Of a stretch of 9,293 bases of DNA, positions 1-7,549 are shown piece after piece. Location: NCBI GenBank assembly GCA_002704685.1, contig PAHD01000006.1, positions 23,440 to 32,732 on the forward strand. Reading direction: 5' to 3'. A program made the translations under genes and the position numbers. Positions within the stretch are counted from its first letter, which is position 1. Every line of letters begins with the position of its first letter. The notes beneath the pieces are model-generated. The model had not been told where the DNA came from. It saw only the letters and a list, made by a program, of their open reading frames with translations, and did not search any database. This DNA is from Fidelibacterota bacterium (GTDB taxonomy: Bacteria > Fidelibacterota > Marinisomatia > SCGC-AAA003-L08 > D37C17).

Positions 1-698
1 AGAGAACCAGTACAAATTCTTGAACCCCCTGATGTTAAGATCATTGCAACTGATCTGATTTCATCTTGCCATTCTAATGCTTCTGAACATGCTACATTAT
101 TATTACAGCTTCCAGAATCGCCATATCCTCTTGATTCATTGAAAAAAATATTTTTATAATCATGAGATATTGTTTCAATACTAATTTCACCTCTAAAATT
201 AGAATTAAAGGGCTCGTTATATTCAAAAATAATTTCATCACCGATTATAGGTGCAGTAGAAAAACCACCATGTGGTTTATGATTTAAACTTGTAAAAGCT
301 CCCAAAACCATATCTTGGTTTGATGAATAAACAAAAAATTCTGCCCCTTCAGGTAAGTTAAACTTATCATAAATCACATTGAGAGAAAAAGCGCCTTGAG
401 ATTTTACCTTTAAAGTCCATAAAAGAGAACCATCTTCAAGCGAAATCCACTCTCCTGAATTATTCATATTAAAATTCACAGAAATTGGATTTGCAAATCT
501 GTATGGTTTTCTAATATCAGACCTACTATTTATTTCATCTTCTTCGATTAATATATCAATATTAAACGGAGCTAATTCTTCTGATGTTATATTTATACTT
601 TCATTTAGAGAAAAACTTTTAGGTGAAGAATCAATTGAAACTTGAGATAATCCTAAAGATGTAAACAAAATTACTTTAAACAATATTTTTAATAACAT
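1..698 (-). CDS. Secreted lysyl-endopeptidase-like serine protease (N-terminal part, 3' end outside window)
   Basis: This gene reads leftwards from the ATG at 698-696 and runs off the window edge, leaving 232 codons. Residues 1-19 (MLLKILFKVILFTSLGLSQ) look like a signal peptide. Residues of about 20-192 resemble the propeptide of trypsin-like lysyl endopeptidases, with RFANPI, a GEW segment, LPEGAEFFVYSS and APIIGDE. The mature enzyme seems to begin near Gly193: GDSGSC-x5-C places Cys198 and Cys204 with the spacing of Cys6 and Cys12 in Achromobacter protease I, and Cys229 in ICTGS matches the Cys36 area. IRSVAMI lies between them. The catalytic His, Asp and Ser would follow ICTGS and lie outside the window, so activity cannot be judged. 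The product is probably exported and digests extracellular protein. It diverges from lptD and is its own transcription unit. The family call is from recognised motifs; cleavage specificity is inference. Confidence 0.82.
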   Translation of the reverse strand, partial: MLLKILFKVILFTSLGLSQVSIDSSPKSFSLNESINITSEELAPFNIDILIEEDEINSRSDIRKPYRFANPISVNFNMNNSGEWISLEDGSLLWTLKVKSQGAFSLNVIYDKFNLPEGAEFFVYSSNQDMVLGAFTSLNHKPHGGFSTAPIIGDEIIFEYNEPFNSNFRGEISIETISHDYKNIFFNESRGYGDSGSCNNNVACSEALEWQDEIRSVAMILTSGGSRICTGS

Positions 699-867
699 TA
701 TTTTTAAAATCCTTTTAAATTTTTCTCAAATTATAGCTTATTTTTATACAATTAAAATAATTAATAATTACAGAATGTAACATTAATATAAATAAACTAT
801 GCTTTGTATATTAAGTATATGACAATTAAATAGAAACTTTATTAATTATAAATTGTAAAAAATATTA
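699..867. other. Divergent intergenic spacer between the protease gene and lptD
   Basis: This 169-bp, extremely AT-rich spacer separates two divergent genes and must hold promoters for both. I see no -35/-10 pair with good spacing on either strand that stands out from the AT background. TATAAA at 847-852 and ATGACA at 819-824 are 22 bases apart, which is too far for a standard pair. No strong hairpin, direct repeat or operator-like palindrome is evident. lptD has no Shine-Dalgarno-like sequence ahead of its ATG. Confidence 0.6.
710..716 (-). promoter_or_regulatory. Probable ribosome binding site of the protease gene
   Basis: On the minus strand the sequence reads AAAAGGA, ending 11 bases before the ATG at 698-696. 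The spacing is slightly long but usable. It supports this ATG, which is also the one that gives a proper signal peptide directly behind it. Confidence 0.45.
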
Positions 868-3800
868 ATGAATTACAAAATACACATACTTACTTTATTT
901 CTATTATCATTTCTTTTTCCAAACAATAATTTAAGATTTTCTGCTAATTTTTTAGAAAATATTATAGAAAATGATATTGAAAAAAGAATTTTTAAAGATA
1001 ATGTTATAATCAATAATAAATCAATGGTTTTGTATACATCAAAAGCAATCTATGAACCAAATCTTCAAAAAGTTACATTAATTGGTGATGTTAAGATGAT
1101 TGATAAAAGTGATTCACTATTTTGTGATAAGCTAATTTTATTTGATAGAGATTATAAAAATTTTGAATCAATTGGTAATGTGAATTTTTATAAAGGAGAG
1201 CAAATTATTAATTGTAATCAATTAATGTATGAAGAATTATCTGAAAATAATGATATTAAAATAGAATTATTTGGTTCAGCTGAAATAATTGATTTAACAA
1301 ATAAAGTTGAAGGAGATACATTAATTATTAATTATCAGGATTCATTAATAAATGATATTAAAATTATTTCAAATGCAAAATTTTTTAATTATACCAAAGC
1401 TAAATTTGATAAAGATAGTAAGTATCAAAATATTGAAGATAGGATGTCTAGTAAAAAAATGTTTTTAGATTTTAAAAATGGTGAAGTAGAAAAAATAAAA
1501 TTACTTAATATGGCTTCTACAAATTTTAATATTATTGAAGATAGTTTAGTGACAGGTGTTAATAATTCATCAGGCGATTCAATTTTGATTGAAATAAATA
1601 ATAAAAGTATTGAAAGAATGGAAATGTTTGGTGGAGTTGAAGGAAAATTTAAACCTGAATCTAATAACTCAAGAGTTGATTCAACCGTTACATATAAAGC
1701 TGATTATATAGACTACCAATTAGATAATGAAGTTAGTTATTTATACGACAATTCACTTGTATTTTATGATAATAATGAATTGAAAGCAGGCGAAATATTT
1801 ATTGATTGGAATAAAAATATTCTTGAAGCTCGTAAAAAAGACTTAGTATATCCATCAATAAATGGATTTGGAGAAAATCCAATTTTTGGTGAAAAAATGG
1901 AGTTTGATTTAATTAGTAAAAAAGGAAAAATTGTTAAAGGTGAAACAAATTTTAATCAAAGTTTTTATGAAGGTGAGACGTTAACAAAAGATCGAAATGA
2001 ATTGTTCTATATAAATAACAGCATATTTACTACTTGCGAATTGGATCACCCACATTACTATTTTCATAGTAAACAAATGAAAATGATACCAAATGATCGA
2101 ATAATAGCTAAGCCAATGACTCTATACATTAGAGATCTGCCAATATTTTATTTGCCTTTTTCTGTATTTCCTAATAAAAATGGTAATAGAATAAGTGGTT
2201 GGATTATGCCTACTTTTGGTCACAGGTCATCATCGGGAACCTATTTGGATAATTTAGGTTATTATTATGTACTCAATGATTATTCAGACTATACGTTTTT
2301 ATTTGATATACAGGATAAAAAAGGTATAATTGTAAATCACGAATATAGATATAAAATAAGATCAGGAGAATCATGGTATAACTATATTTTAGAGGGCTAT
2401 ATGAAGTATGAAACAAAAAACTATTTAGCTGATAACGATAGCGATATTTCTAATATTTTTTCAAATAACTCTCAAAAAATTAAAAATATAACATTTTATC
2501 ATAAGCAGTCTTTCGATCCCACTCAAAATATTATAATAAATTATAAATATAAATCTTCAATAGATCCAACTGAGATAAATTTAAATTCTAGATTAGATCA
2601 AAATAAACTATCTTCTTTATCTTACCAGAAGAGATGGGAAAAAAATTCTTTATCAATTGGTTTTGAAGAATATGAAGATTTATATATTTCTCCTCCTACT
2701 CAGATTGAACAAGTTAATTCATATAAATGGTTGACAGGACCTAAAATATCATTTTCATTGCCTCAAAGAAAATTACTTGGCAATGGCGATAAGTGGTTTA
2801 ATGATATTTATCTGTCATATAATTTATCATATGATCATGGAAAAGAAACATTTGTTAAAAATTCATGTATTGACAACGATTTAGATGGAAATTGTGATAC
2901 CGAAATCGATGATGATCTTACAAGCAATGAAATTATTTGGTCAGCTAATGATGAAGTTGATGTAGTTAAAGGTGGAGCAAAAAACATAGTGCAACTATCT
3001 ATGAATTCAAACATTAATTGGCTATCGATAACACCAAGACTTGCAATAACTGAAGATTGGCTATGGCAATCAAGAGATTATATGCAAATTAATACAAATG
3101 ATATTTATAGTTATAATTATGAAAATATATCTGAATTTAATAGAAGATTAACTTGGAATGCGTCAGTTAATTTGAATACAAAAATTTATGGTATTTTACC
3201 AGTAAATATTGGGAATTTAATTTCTTTTAGGCATAAAATGAGTCCTCAAATTATTTTTAATTATACACCAAACTTAAAAAATACATATGGCAATCAATTA
3301 CAAAAATTTGAAGAAAATGGAGACATTATTATTCAAGATATATTGGGAGGGACTTATGCAAATAATCTAAATGAAGAAAGTCAAAAAATTAGATTTTCAT
3401 TATCCAATGCTTTTCAAATAAAAACAAAAAATGATGACGGATTAATCAGTAAAAGAGATTTTTTAAGTATCGACATGACAACAGATTACGATAATAGTAG
3501 AGAAAATAAATTCTCATTAATTGATTCAAGATGGAGTTTTAAAAAAGAAAATGGAGGTGAATTATTTTTTATTCATATGCAGCATAATATTTATGATGAA
3601 ATTTTTGATAATGAAGGCTCATTAACCTATATGAATCTTTTATCTAAAGGAAGAGCACCTAAACTAGAATATTTGAAAGCTCAAATGTCCACCCGATTTT
3701 CATTGAGAGGTGCAACGGAAGATTTATATGAAGATATATCATTAATATCAGAATCAAGAGATACAACAAATTTTAATTCTATTTTGTATATGGATCAATT

Positions 3801-4164
3801 TAAACCTAAAATAAATAATAATGAAGTATGGCGTTCTGATATAAATTTATCTATTCAAGGTGAATTTGATGTTGAAGATAAAAAATGGGATTTTAATTAT
3901 TTTAATTTAGATTCATATAATACTATTCATTTAACAAAAAATTGGTTATTTACATATATTGCAGGAGTAAATTTAATTGATATGAAAATTAACTCTCAAA
4001 GTCTTAAATTTTATAGAGAATTACATTGCTGGGAATTCATGTTTACGTGGTGGCCAAATGGATTTAGTAGAGGTTTTCAATTAAGTATAAATGTTATGCA
4101 CCCTGATTTACAAGATGTAAAAGTTCGTTCTTCATCTTCAAATAGGCAGTTTAATATTAATTAG
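868..4164 (+). CDS. lptD: LptD-family outer-membrane LPS assembly protein (OstA-like)
   Basis: LptD is the outer-membrane beta-barrel that inserts lipopolysaccharide into the outer leaflet. Residues 1 to about 26 form a signal peptide (hydrophobic core I5-F17). Residues of about 27-380 are repetitive beta-strand sequence of the OstA/LptA jelly-roll type (for example LIGDVKMIDKSD and SIGNVNFYKGEQIINC). The diagnostic core follows: TTC-x4-P-H-Y-Y at 388-398, the P-x-Y-L-P-F stretch at 425-431 and SGWIMPTFG at 443-451. The rest, to 1098, alternates aromatic and polar residues as barrel strands do. HCWEF at 1053-1057 and a WWPNGF segment close the barrel. At 1098 residues it is longer than the roughly 780 of E. 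coli LptD, mostly through the large N-terminal domain. Six cysteines are present (86, 116, 390, 667, 676, 1054). The ATG start is chosen because the signal peptide begins there; no Shine-Dalgarno sequence is visible. The EIIA gene follows after 7 bp. Confidence 0.9.
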   Translation: MNYKIHILTLFLLSFLFPNNNLRFSANFLENIIENDIEKRIFKDNVIINNKSMVLYTSKAIYEPNLQKVTLIGDVKMIDKSDSLFCDKLILFDRDYKNFESIGNVNFYKGEQIINCNQLMYEELSENNDIKIELFGSAEIIDLTNKVEGDTLIINYQDSLINDIKIISNAKFFNYTKAKFDKDSKYQNIEDRMSSKKMFLDFKNGEVEKIKLLNMASTNFNIIEDSLVTGVNNSSGDSILIEINNKSIERMEMFGGVEGKFKPESNNSRVDSTVTYKADYIDYQLDNEVSYLYDNSLVFYDNNELKAGEIFIDWNKNILEARKKDLVYPSINGFGENPIFGEKMEFDLISKKGKIVKGETNFNQSFYEGETLTKDRNELFYINNSIFTTCELDHPHYYFHSKQMKMIPNDRIIAKPMTLYIRDLPIFYLPFSVFPNKNGNRISGWIMPTFGHRSSSGTYLDNLGYYYVLNDYSDYTFLFDIQDKKGIIVNHEYRYKIRSGESWYNYILEGYMKYETKNYLADNDSDISNIFSNNSQKIKNITFYHKQSFDPTQNIIINYKYKSSIDPTEINLNSRLDQNKLSSLSYQKRWEKNSLSIGFEEYEDLYISPPTQIEQVNSYKWLTGPKISFSLPQRKLLGNGDKWFNDIYLSYNLSYDHGKETFVKNSCIDNDLDGNCDTEIDDDLTSNEIIWSANDEVDVVKGGAKNIVQLSMNSNINWLSITPRLAITEDWLWQSRDYMQINTNDIYSYNYENISEFNRRLTWNASVNLNTKIYGILPVNIGNLISFRHKMSPQIIFNYTPNLKNTYGNQLQKFEENGDIIIQDILGGTYANNLNEESQKIRFSLSNAFQIKTKNDDGLISKRDFLSIDMTTDYDNSRENKFSLIDSRWSFKKENGGELFFIHMQHNIYDEIFDNEGSLTYMNLLSKGRAPKLEYLKAQMSTRFSLRGATEDLYEDISLISESRDTTNFNSILYMDQFKPKINNNEVWRSDINLSIQGEFDVEDKKWDFNYFNLDSYNTIHLTKNWLFTYIAGVNLIDMKINSQSLKFYRELHCWEFMFTWWPNGFSRGFQLSINVMHPDLQDVKVRSSSSNRQFNIN

Positions 4165-4171
4165 TAATTTT

Positions 4172-4651
4172 ATGAATTTAATAGATAAAATCAATGATAG
4201 AACAATTATTTTTCCATTGGATAGCTCCAGTAAGTCAGATGCTGTTCAAGTTTTATTAAATCAATTATTAAATCAAAATATACTTACAGGAACTTCTAAG
4301 CTATTCTCATTTATAAATGATCATGAAAAAATTATGAATCCTGCTATAGGAAGAGGTATTGCCTTTCATTATTCAAGTTCTATTGAGGTTGAAGATTTAA
4401 CAGCTATACTTGGAGTATCAGTTGAAGGCATAGACTATGAATCTCCAGATCAACAAAAAGTACATTTCATTTTATTAATATTAGATACAGTTGATAATCC
4501 ATTATTACATAGAAAATTAATTAGTAGGTTTCAAAAATTTATTAATTCAGTAAATATGAAAACTAAAATATTAGAGTGTAAAACAAGTACAGATATATTT
4601 AATTTAATTAATGACTGGGAACATATTTATTTATCAAAGGAAAGTATATAA
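4172..4651 (+). CDS. PTS EIIA-like (PtsN/fructose-type) domain protein with altered active site
   Basis: This 159-residue protein has the length and pattern of a single EIIA domain of the fructose/mannitol or nitrogen (PtsN) class. Visible landmarks are DKINDRTIIFPLDSSSK at the N-terminus, NPAIGRGIAF at 56-65, GVSVEGIDYESPDQQKV at 81-97, a hydrophobic strand FILLILDTVDNPLLHRKL, and a helical end. In the family the phosphate-accepting histidine sits in G-(I/V)-A-(I/F)-P-H. Here the stretch reads G62-I-A-F-H66-Y67, so the usual Pro is His and the usual His is Tyr. The protein may be phosphorylated on the shifted His66, or may be a non-phosphorylated regulator. No EIIB or EIIC gene is near, so sugar transport is unlikely and a PtsN-like regulatory role is more plausible. 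It lies 7 bp after lptD and 2 bp before hisS, presumably co-transcribed. No clear Shine-Dalgarno sequence precedes its ATG. Confidence 0.78.
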   Translation: MNLIDKINDRTIIFPLDSSSKSDAVQVLLNQLLNQNILTGTSKLFSFINDHEKIMNPAIGRGIAFHYSSSIEVEDLTAILGVSVEGIDYESPDQQKVHFILLILDTVDNPLLHRKLISRFQKFINSVNMKTKILECKTSTDIFNLINDWEHIYLSKESI

Positions 4652-4653
4652 TT

Positions 4654-5910
4654 ATGTCAGATTTGATTAAAAATATTAAAGGTACTCAGGATATACTATA
4701 TGAAGAAAATGATATATGGCAATATCTGGAAAATTTTATTCATCATTATCTTAAAAAGTATGGTTATTCGCAAATTAGAACCCCAATATTTGAGAGTACA
4801 TATTTATTTTCTAGATCTATTGGTTCACAAACTGATATTGTTTCAAAAGAAATGTATAGTTGGATAGATCAAGGTGGTAATCATCTAACATTAAAACCAG
4901 AATCTACAGCATCTGTTGTAAGATCTTTTATACAGCACAAGTTAGGTAAAAAAAATCCAATTAATAAATTATATTATATAGATACACTCTTTAGAAGAGA
5001 AAGACCTCAAAAAGGTAGATTTAGACAATTTAACCAATTTGGTGTTGAGGCACTAGGATCTAAATACCCTGAGCAAGATGTAGAAGTTATAGCTTTGGCT
5101 TATAATTTTTATAAATCATTAAATATTGATAATCTCAATCTGAAAATTAATAGTATAGGCTCCCCTGAGGTTAGATTAAAATATAAGGATGTGTTAACTA
5201 AATATTTATTACAATATAAAAATAAATTAAGTCAAATAAGTCAAGTAAGATTAGAAAAAAATCCCTTAAGAATATTAGATACAAAAGTTGATTTTGAAAT
5301 TGAAATTATAAAAAATGCACCCCATATTCTTGATTATCTTAACAAAGAAGATAAAAATCATTTTTCAGATGTATTAAGTCATTTAGATTCATTATCTATT
5401 GATTATACTGTTGATTATAAATTAGTTAGAGGTCTTGATTATTATTGCCATACAGTATTTGAAATATTAAGTGATAATCTTGGTTCTCAAGATGCATTGT
5501 GTGGTGGTGGAAGATATGATTATTTGGTAGAAGAATTAGGAGGACAAACTACCCCAGCCTTTGGATTTGCAGCTGGTATTGAGCGTCTTATATTGGTACT
5601 TAATAAAAAACATCTTCCAATTTCAAAATCATCTGATATTTATATAGTTATAACAGATAAAAAATATTTAGAATATAGTTTGAAAATATCTGATTCTTTA
5701 AGAGCAGAAAATTTAATTGTAGTTAATGATTTACTTAGAAGAAGCTTGAAATCACAAATGAAAGATGCTAATAGATTAAATGTATCACATACAATTATTA
5801 TCGGTGATGAAGAAGTAGAAAATAAACAAGTTGTAATTAAGGATATGAAAAGTGGAAATCAAGATTATATTAAATTTGATAGAATTAAATCTTATTTTAG
5901 AAATAAATAA
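4654..5910 (+). CDS. hisS: Histidine--tRNA ligase (HisRS)
   Basis: HisRS charges tRNA-His with histidine using ATP in the cytoplasm. The 418-residue protein is near the usual bacterial length (E. coli has 424). The class II catalytic core is complete: KGTQDI at 9-14, motif 1 around YGYSQIRTPIFE, motif 2 as FRRERPQKGRFRQF at 113-126, the HisRS-specific segment R259-GLDYYCHTVFE with the catalytic arginine, the glycine loop GGGRYDYL at 284-291, and motif 3 in AFGFAAGIERL. The C-terminal anticodon-binding domain runs from about DIYIVITDKK to the end, with LRRSLKSQMKDANRL and IIIGDEE. AAAGGAAAG at 4636-4644 may serve as ribosome binding site, 9 bases from the ATG. The gene ends in tandem TAA codons (5908-5913) and is probably the last gene of the lptD transcript. 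No residue looks missing. Confidence 0.97.
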   Translation: MSDLIKNIKGTQDILYEENDIWQYLENFIHHYLKKYGYSQIRTPIFESTYLFSRSIGSQTDIVSKEMYSWIDQGGNHLTLKPESTASVVRSFIQHKLGKKNPINKLYYIDTLFRRERPQKGRFRQFNQFGVEALGSKYPEQDVEVIALAYNFYKSLNIDNLNLKINSIGSPEVRLKYKDVLTKYLLQYKNKLSQISQVRLEKNPLRILDTKVDFEIEIIKNAPHILDYLNKEDKNHFSDVLSHLDSLSIDYTVDYKLVRGLDYYCHTVFEILSDNLGSQDALCGGGRYDYLVEELGGQTTPAFGFAAGIERLILVLNKKHLPISKSSDIYIVITDKKYLEYSLKISDSLRAENLIVVNDLLRRSLKSQMKDANRLNVSHTIIIGDEEVENKQVVIKDMKSGNQDYIKFDRIKSYFRNK

Positions 5911-6034
5911 TAACTTCAAATTGTAGTTTTTAATTTTAATTCGCTATATCGTCATTTCTAAAAAATAATCAAAATTTATTGCTGTAAAAATAGATTTAGA
6001 AAATAAATTATAAATATTAAGATAGGAGAATAAA
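5911..6034. other. Intergenic gap between hisS and the exonuclease III gene
   Basis: This 124-bp non-coding AT-rich gap is the largest break in the plus-strand run and the likeliest place for a second promoter. TTGCTG at 5979-5984 could be a -35 element, but the -10 match at proper spacing (ATAAAT, 6003-6008) is poor. I see no stem-loop with a T-run that would make a convincing terminator for hisS. The gap ends in the strong ribosome binding site of the next gene. Confidence 0.5.
6024..6028 (+). promoter_or_regulatory. Shine-Dalgarno sequence fixing a TTG start
   Basis: AGGAG lies 6 bases ahead of the TTG at 6035-6037. It is the best Shine-Dalgarno match in the window. It settles the start of the exonuclease III gene, whose protein family begins exactly at this point (M-K-F-I-S-W-N). 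Confidence 0.85.
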
Positions 6035-6787
6035 TTGAAATTTATATCATGGAATGTTAATGGTATTAGAGCTGTTATAAAAAAAGGCTTTTACGATTTT
6101 ATGAATGAATATAAACCTGATATTATTTGTATTCAAGAAACAAAAGCACATAAGGAACAAGTTGAATTAAGCCTTCCAAATTATCCTTATCAATTTTGGA
6201 ATTCAGCTGTCAAAAAAGGATATTCAAGTACTGCTATTTTTTCTAAAATTGAACCATTAAATGTTAAATATGACATTGGTATTGAAGAACATGATCAGGA
6301 AGGTAGAGTTATTACATTAGAATTTGATAATTATTATTTAGTTACTGTTTATACACCTAATTCAAAACGTGAATTGTTACGTTTAGAATATAGACAAGTC
6401 TGGGATAAAGAATTTTTAAAATTTATAAAAAATTTAGAGCAGCACAAGCCAGTAATATTTTGTGGAGATTTAAATGTAGCTTATAAAGAAATTGATTTAA
6501 AAAATCCTAAAACAAATCGTTTTAATCCTGGTTTTACAGATGAAGAGAGAAGCGGTTTTTCCAACATAGTTAATAGTGATTTTATAGATACATTCAGAGA
6601 GTTTAATAAAGATGGAGGACATTATACATGGTGGAGCTATATGTTCCAAGCAAGAGCTAAGGACATTGGATGGAGAATTGATTACTTTTGTATATCAAAG
6701 GTTTTAAAAGAAAATTTAAAAGATTCATATATACTTAAAGATGTATTAGGATCAGATCACGCTCCAATTGTTATGGAATTTAAATGA
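6035..6787 (+). CDS. xth: Exodeoxyribonuclease III / AP endonuclease (ExoIII/APE1 family)
   Basis: This family cuts DNA at abasic sites and removes 3'-blocking groups in base excision repair, with a 3'-5' exonuclease in many members. The 250-residue protein has every expected metal and catalytic motif: WNVNGIRA with Asn7, CIQETK with Glu35, VYTPNS with Tyr106 and Asn109, CGDLNVA with Asp145 and Asn147, GWRIDYF, and GSDHAPI with Asp241 and His242. Length is typical of a minimal bacterial ExoA/Xth enzyme. Translation starts at TTG, which is supported by the AGGAG just upstream and by the conserved MKFISWNVNG beginning. The stop overlaps the start of the next gene in an ATGA tetranucleotide (6784-6787), so the two are very probably translationally coupled. 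It seems to open a second group of genes after a 124-bp gap. Confidence 0.95.
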   Translation: MKFISWNVNGIRAVIKKGFYDFMNEYKPDIICIQETKAHKEQVELSLPNYPYQFWNSAVKKGYSSTAIFSKIEPLNVKYDIGIEEHDQEGRVITLEFDNYYLVTVYTPNSKRELLRLEYRQVWDKEFLKFIKNLEQHKPVIFCGDLNVAYKEIDLKNPKTNRFNPGFTDEERSGFSNIVNSDFIDTFREFNKDGGHYTWWSYMFQARAKDIGWRIDYFCISKVLKENLKDSYILKDVLGSDHAPIVMEFK

Positions 6788-7548
6788 TAGGTTTAAATGC
6801 AATTAAGTTTATTAACTCTTTAAAAATTAAGAAAAATAGAGAATTGAATCAAAAAGCAATTCTTGAAGGTTATCGTTTAATCTATGAATCAATTAATGCT
6901 GGAATTAAATTAGATTATTTGGTTGTAAATGAAAATTTTCAGGAAAATTTATTAAATAAAGACCCGTTTAAAAATCTTACTATTAAATATTGTAGTAAAA
7001 ATAATTTTAATAAAATTTCTGATACAAAAAATTCCCAAGGAATAATTGCCATAGTTGATATTAAAAAATATCTCCATCAATCATTGGAAAAATTGGATAA
7101 TAATAATTTAGTTGTTTTAGACGGAATCCAAGATCCTGGAAATTTAGGAACAATTATAAGAACATGTGCTTGGTTTGGAATTAATTCAATCGTTTTAACA
7201 TCAGGTACAGTTGATCCATTCAATTTAAAATGCATTCGTTCAGCAATGGGAGCACATTTTAATTTAGATAATATTATTCAAGATAGTCGTTTGAATATTA
7301 TTAATTATTTAAAAAATAATTATAAAAATATATATGTAGCTGATATGGAAGGTGAAAATTTAAATAAAATTAAATTAGTAGGTAATTGGGCTCTAATATT
7401 AGGTTCTGAGGCCCATGGAATTAGCAGTGAATTTAAGCAATTTAAAAAAATCACAATTAAAAAAATTGGTCAGATAGAAAGTTTAAATGTATCAGTTGCT
7501 AATGGTATCTTAATTAATCATTTAACCAGTAAATTAAAAAGGATATAA
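6784..7548 (+). CDS. TrmH/SpoU-family RNA 2'-O-ribose methyltransferase
   Basis: SPOUT-class enzymes of this family transfer a methyl group from S-adenosylmethionine to a ribose 2'-OH in rRNA or tRNA. In this 254-residue protein, residues of about 12-90 form the N-terminal substrate-binding domain (KKNRELNQKAILEGYRLI, then YLVVNE). The catalytic knotted domain has all three motifs: motif 1 DGIQDPGNLGTIIRT at 113-127 with Asn120 and Arg126, motif 2 LILGSEAHGIS at 204-214, and motif 3 IESLNVSVANGILI at about 231-244, which forms the knot and cofactor site. The architecture matches the RlmB/TsnR-like 23S rRNA methyltransferases, but the target nucleotide cannot be read from sequence, so no gene symbol is given. 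The start overlaps the xth stop by 4 bp. The release-factor-like gene begins 1 bp after the stop, with its ribosome binding site inside this gene's end. Confidence 0.92.
   Translation: MIGLNAIKFINSLKIKKNRELNQKAILEGYRLIYESINAGIKLDYLVVNENFQENLLNKDPFKNLTIKYCSKNNFNKISDTKNSQGIIAIVDIKKYLHQSLEKLDNNNLVVLDGIQDPGNLGTIIRTCAWFGINSIVLTSGTVDPFNLKCIRSAMGAHFNLDNIIQDSRLNIINYLKNNYKNIYVADMEGENLNKIKLVGNWALILGSEAHGISSEFKQFKKITIKKIGQIESLNVSVANGILINHLTSKLKRI
7536..7543 (+). promoter_or_regulatory. Ribosome binding site pointing to a CTG start
   Basis: AAAAAGGA ends 6 bases before the CTG at 7550-7552. It lies inside the last codons of the methyltransferase gene. An in-frame TAA at 7535-7537 bounds the downstream reading frame, so this site and the CTG are the natural initiation signals for the release-factor-like gene. 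Confidence 0.6.
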
Positions 7549-7549
7549 T

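Noticed and set aside
799..860. Promoter-like hexamers (TTGTAT, ATGACA, TATAAA) before lptD
   Set aside because: The spacings do not fit a standard pair and such hexamers are expected by chance in DNA this AT-rich.
2866..2919. The Asp-rich stretch as a separate inserted domain or mobile element
   Set aside because: The frame is continuous, base composition matches the rest of the gene, and there are no flanking repeats; it is better read as a loop of the barrel.
868..4164. Long N-terminal half of LptD as a fused LptA gene
   Set aside because: OstA/LptA-like sequence is the normal N-terminal domain of LptD; here it is only longer, with no internal start or junction to suggest a recent fusion.
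5911..6034. Possible terminator or small RNA between hisS and xth
   Set aside because: No stable GC-containing stem was found; T-runs and A-runs are background here.
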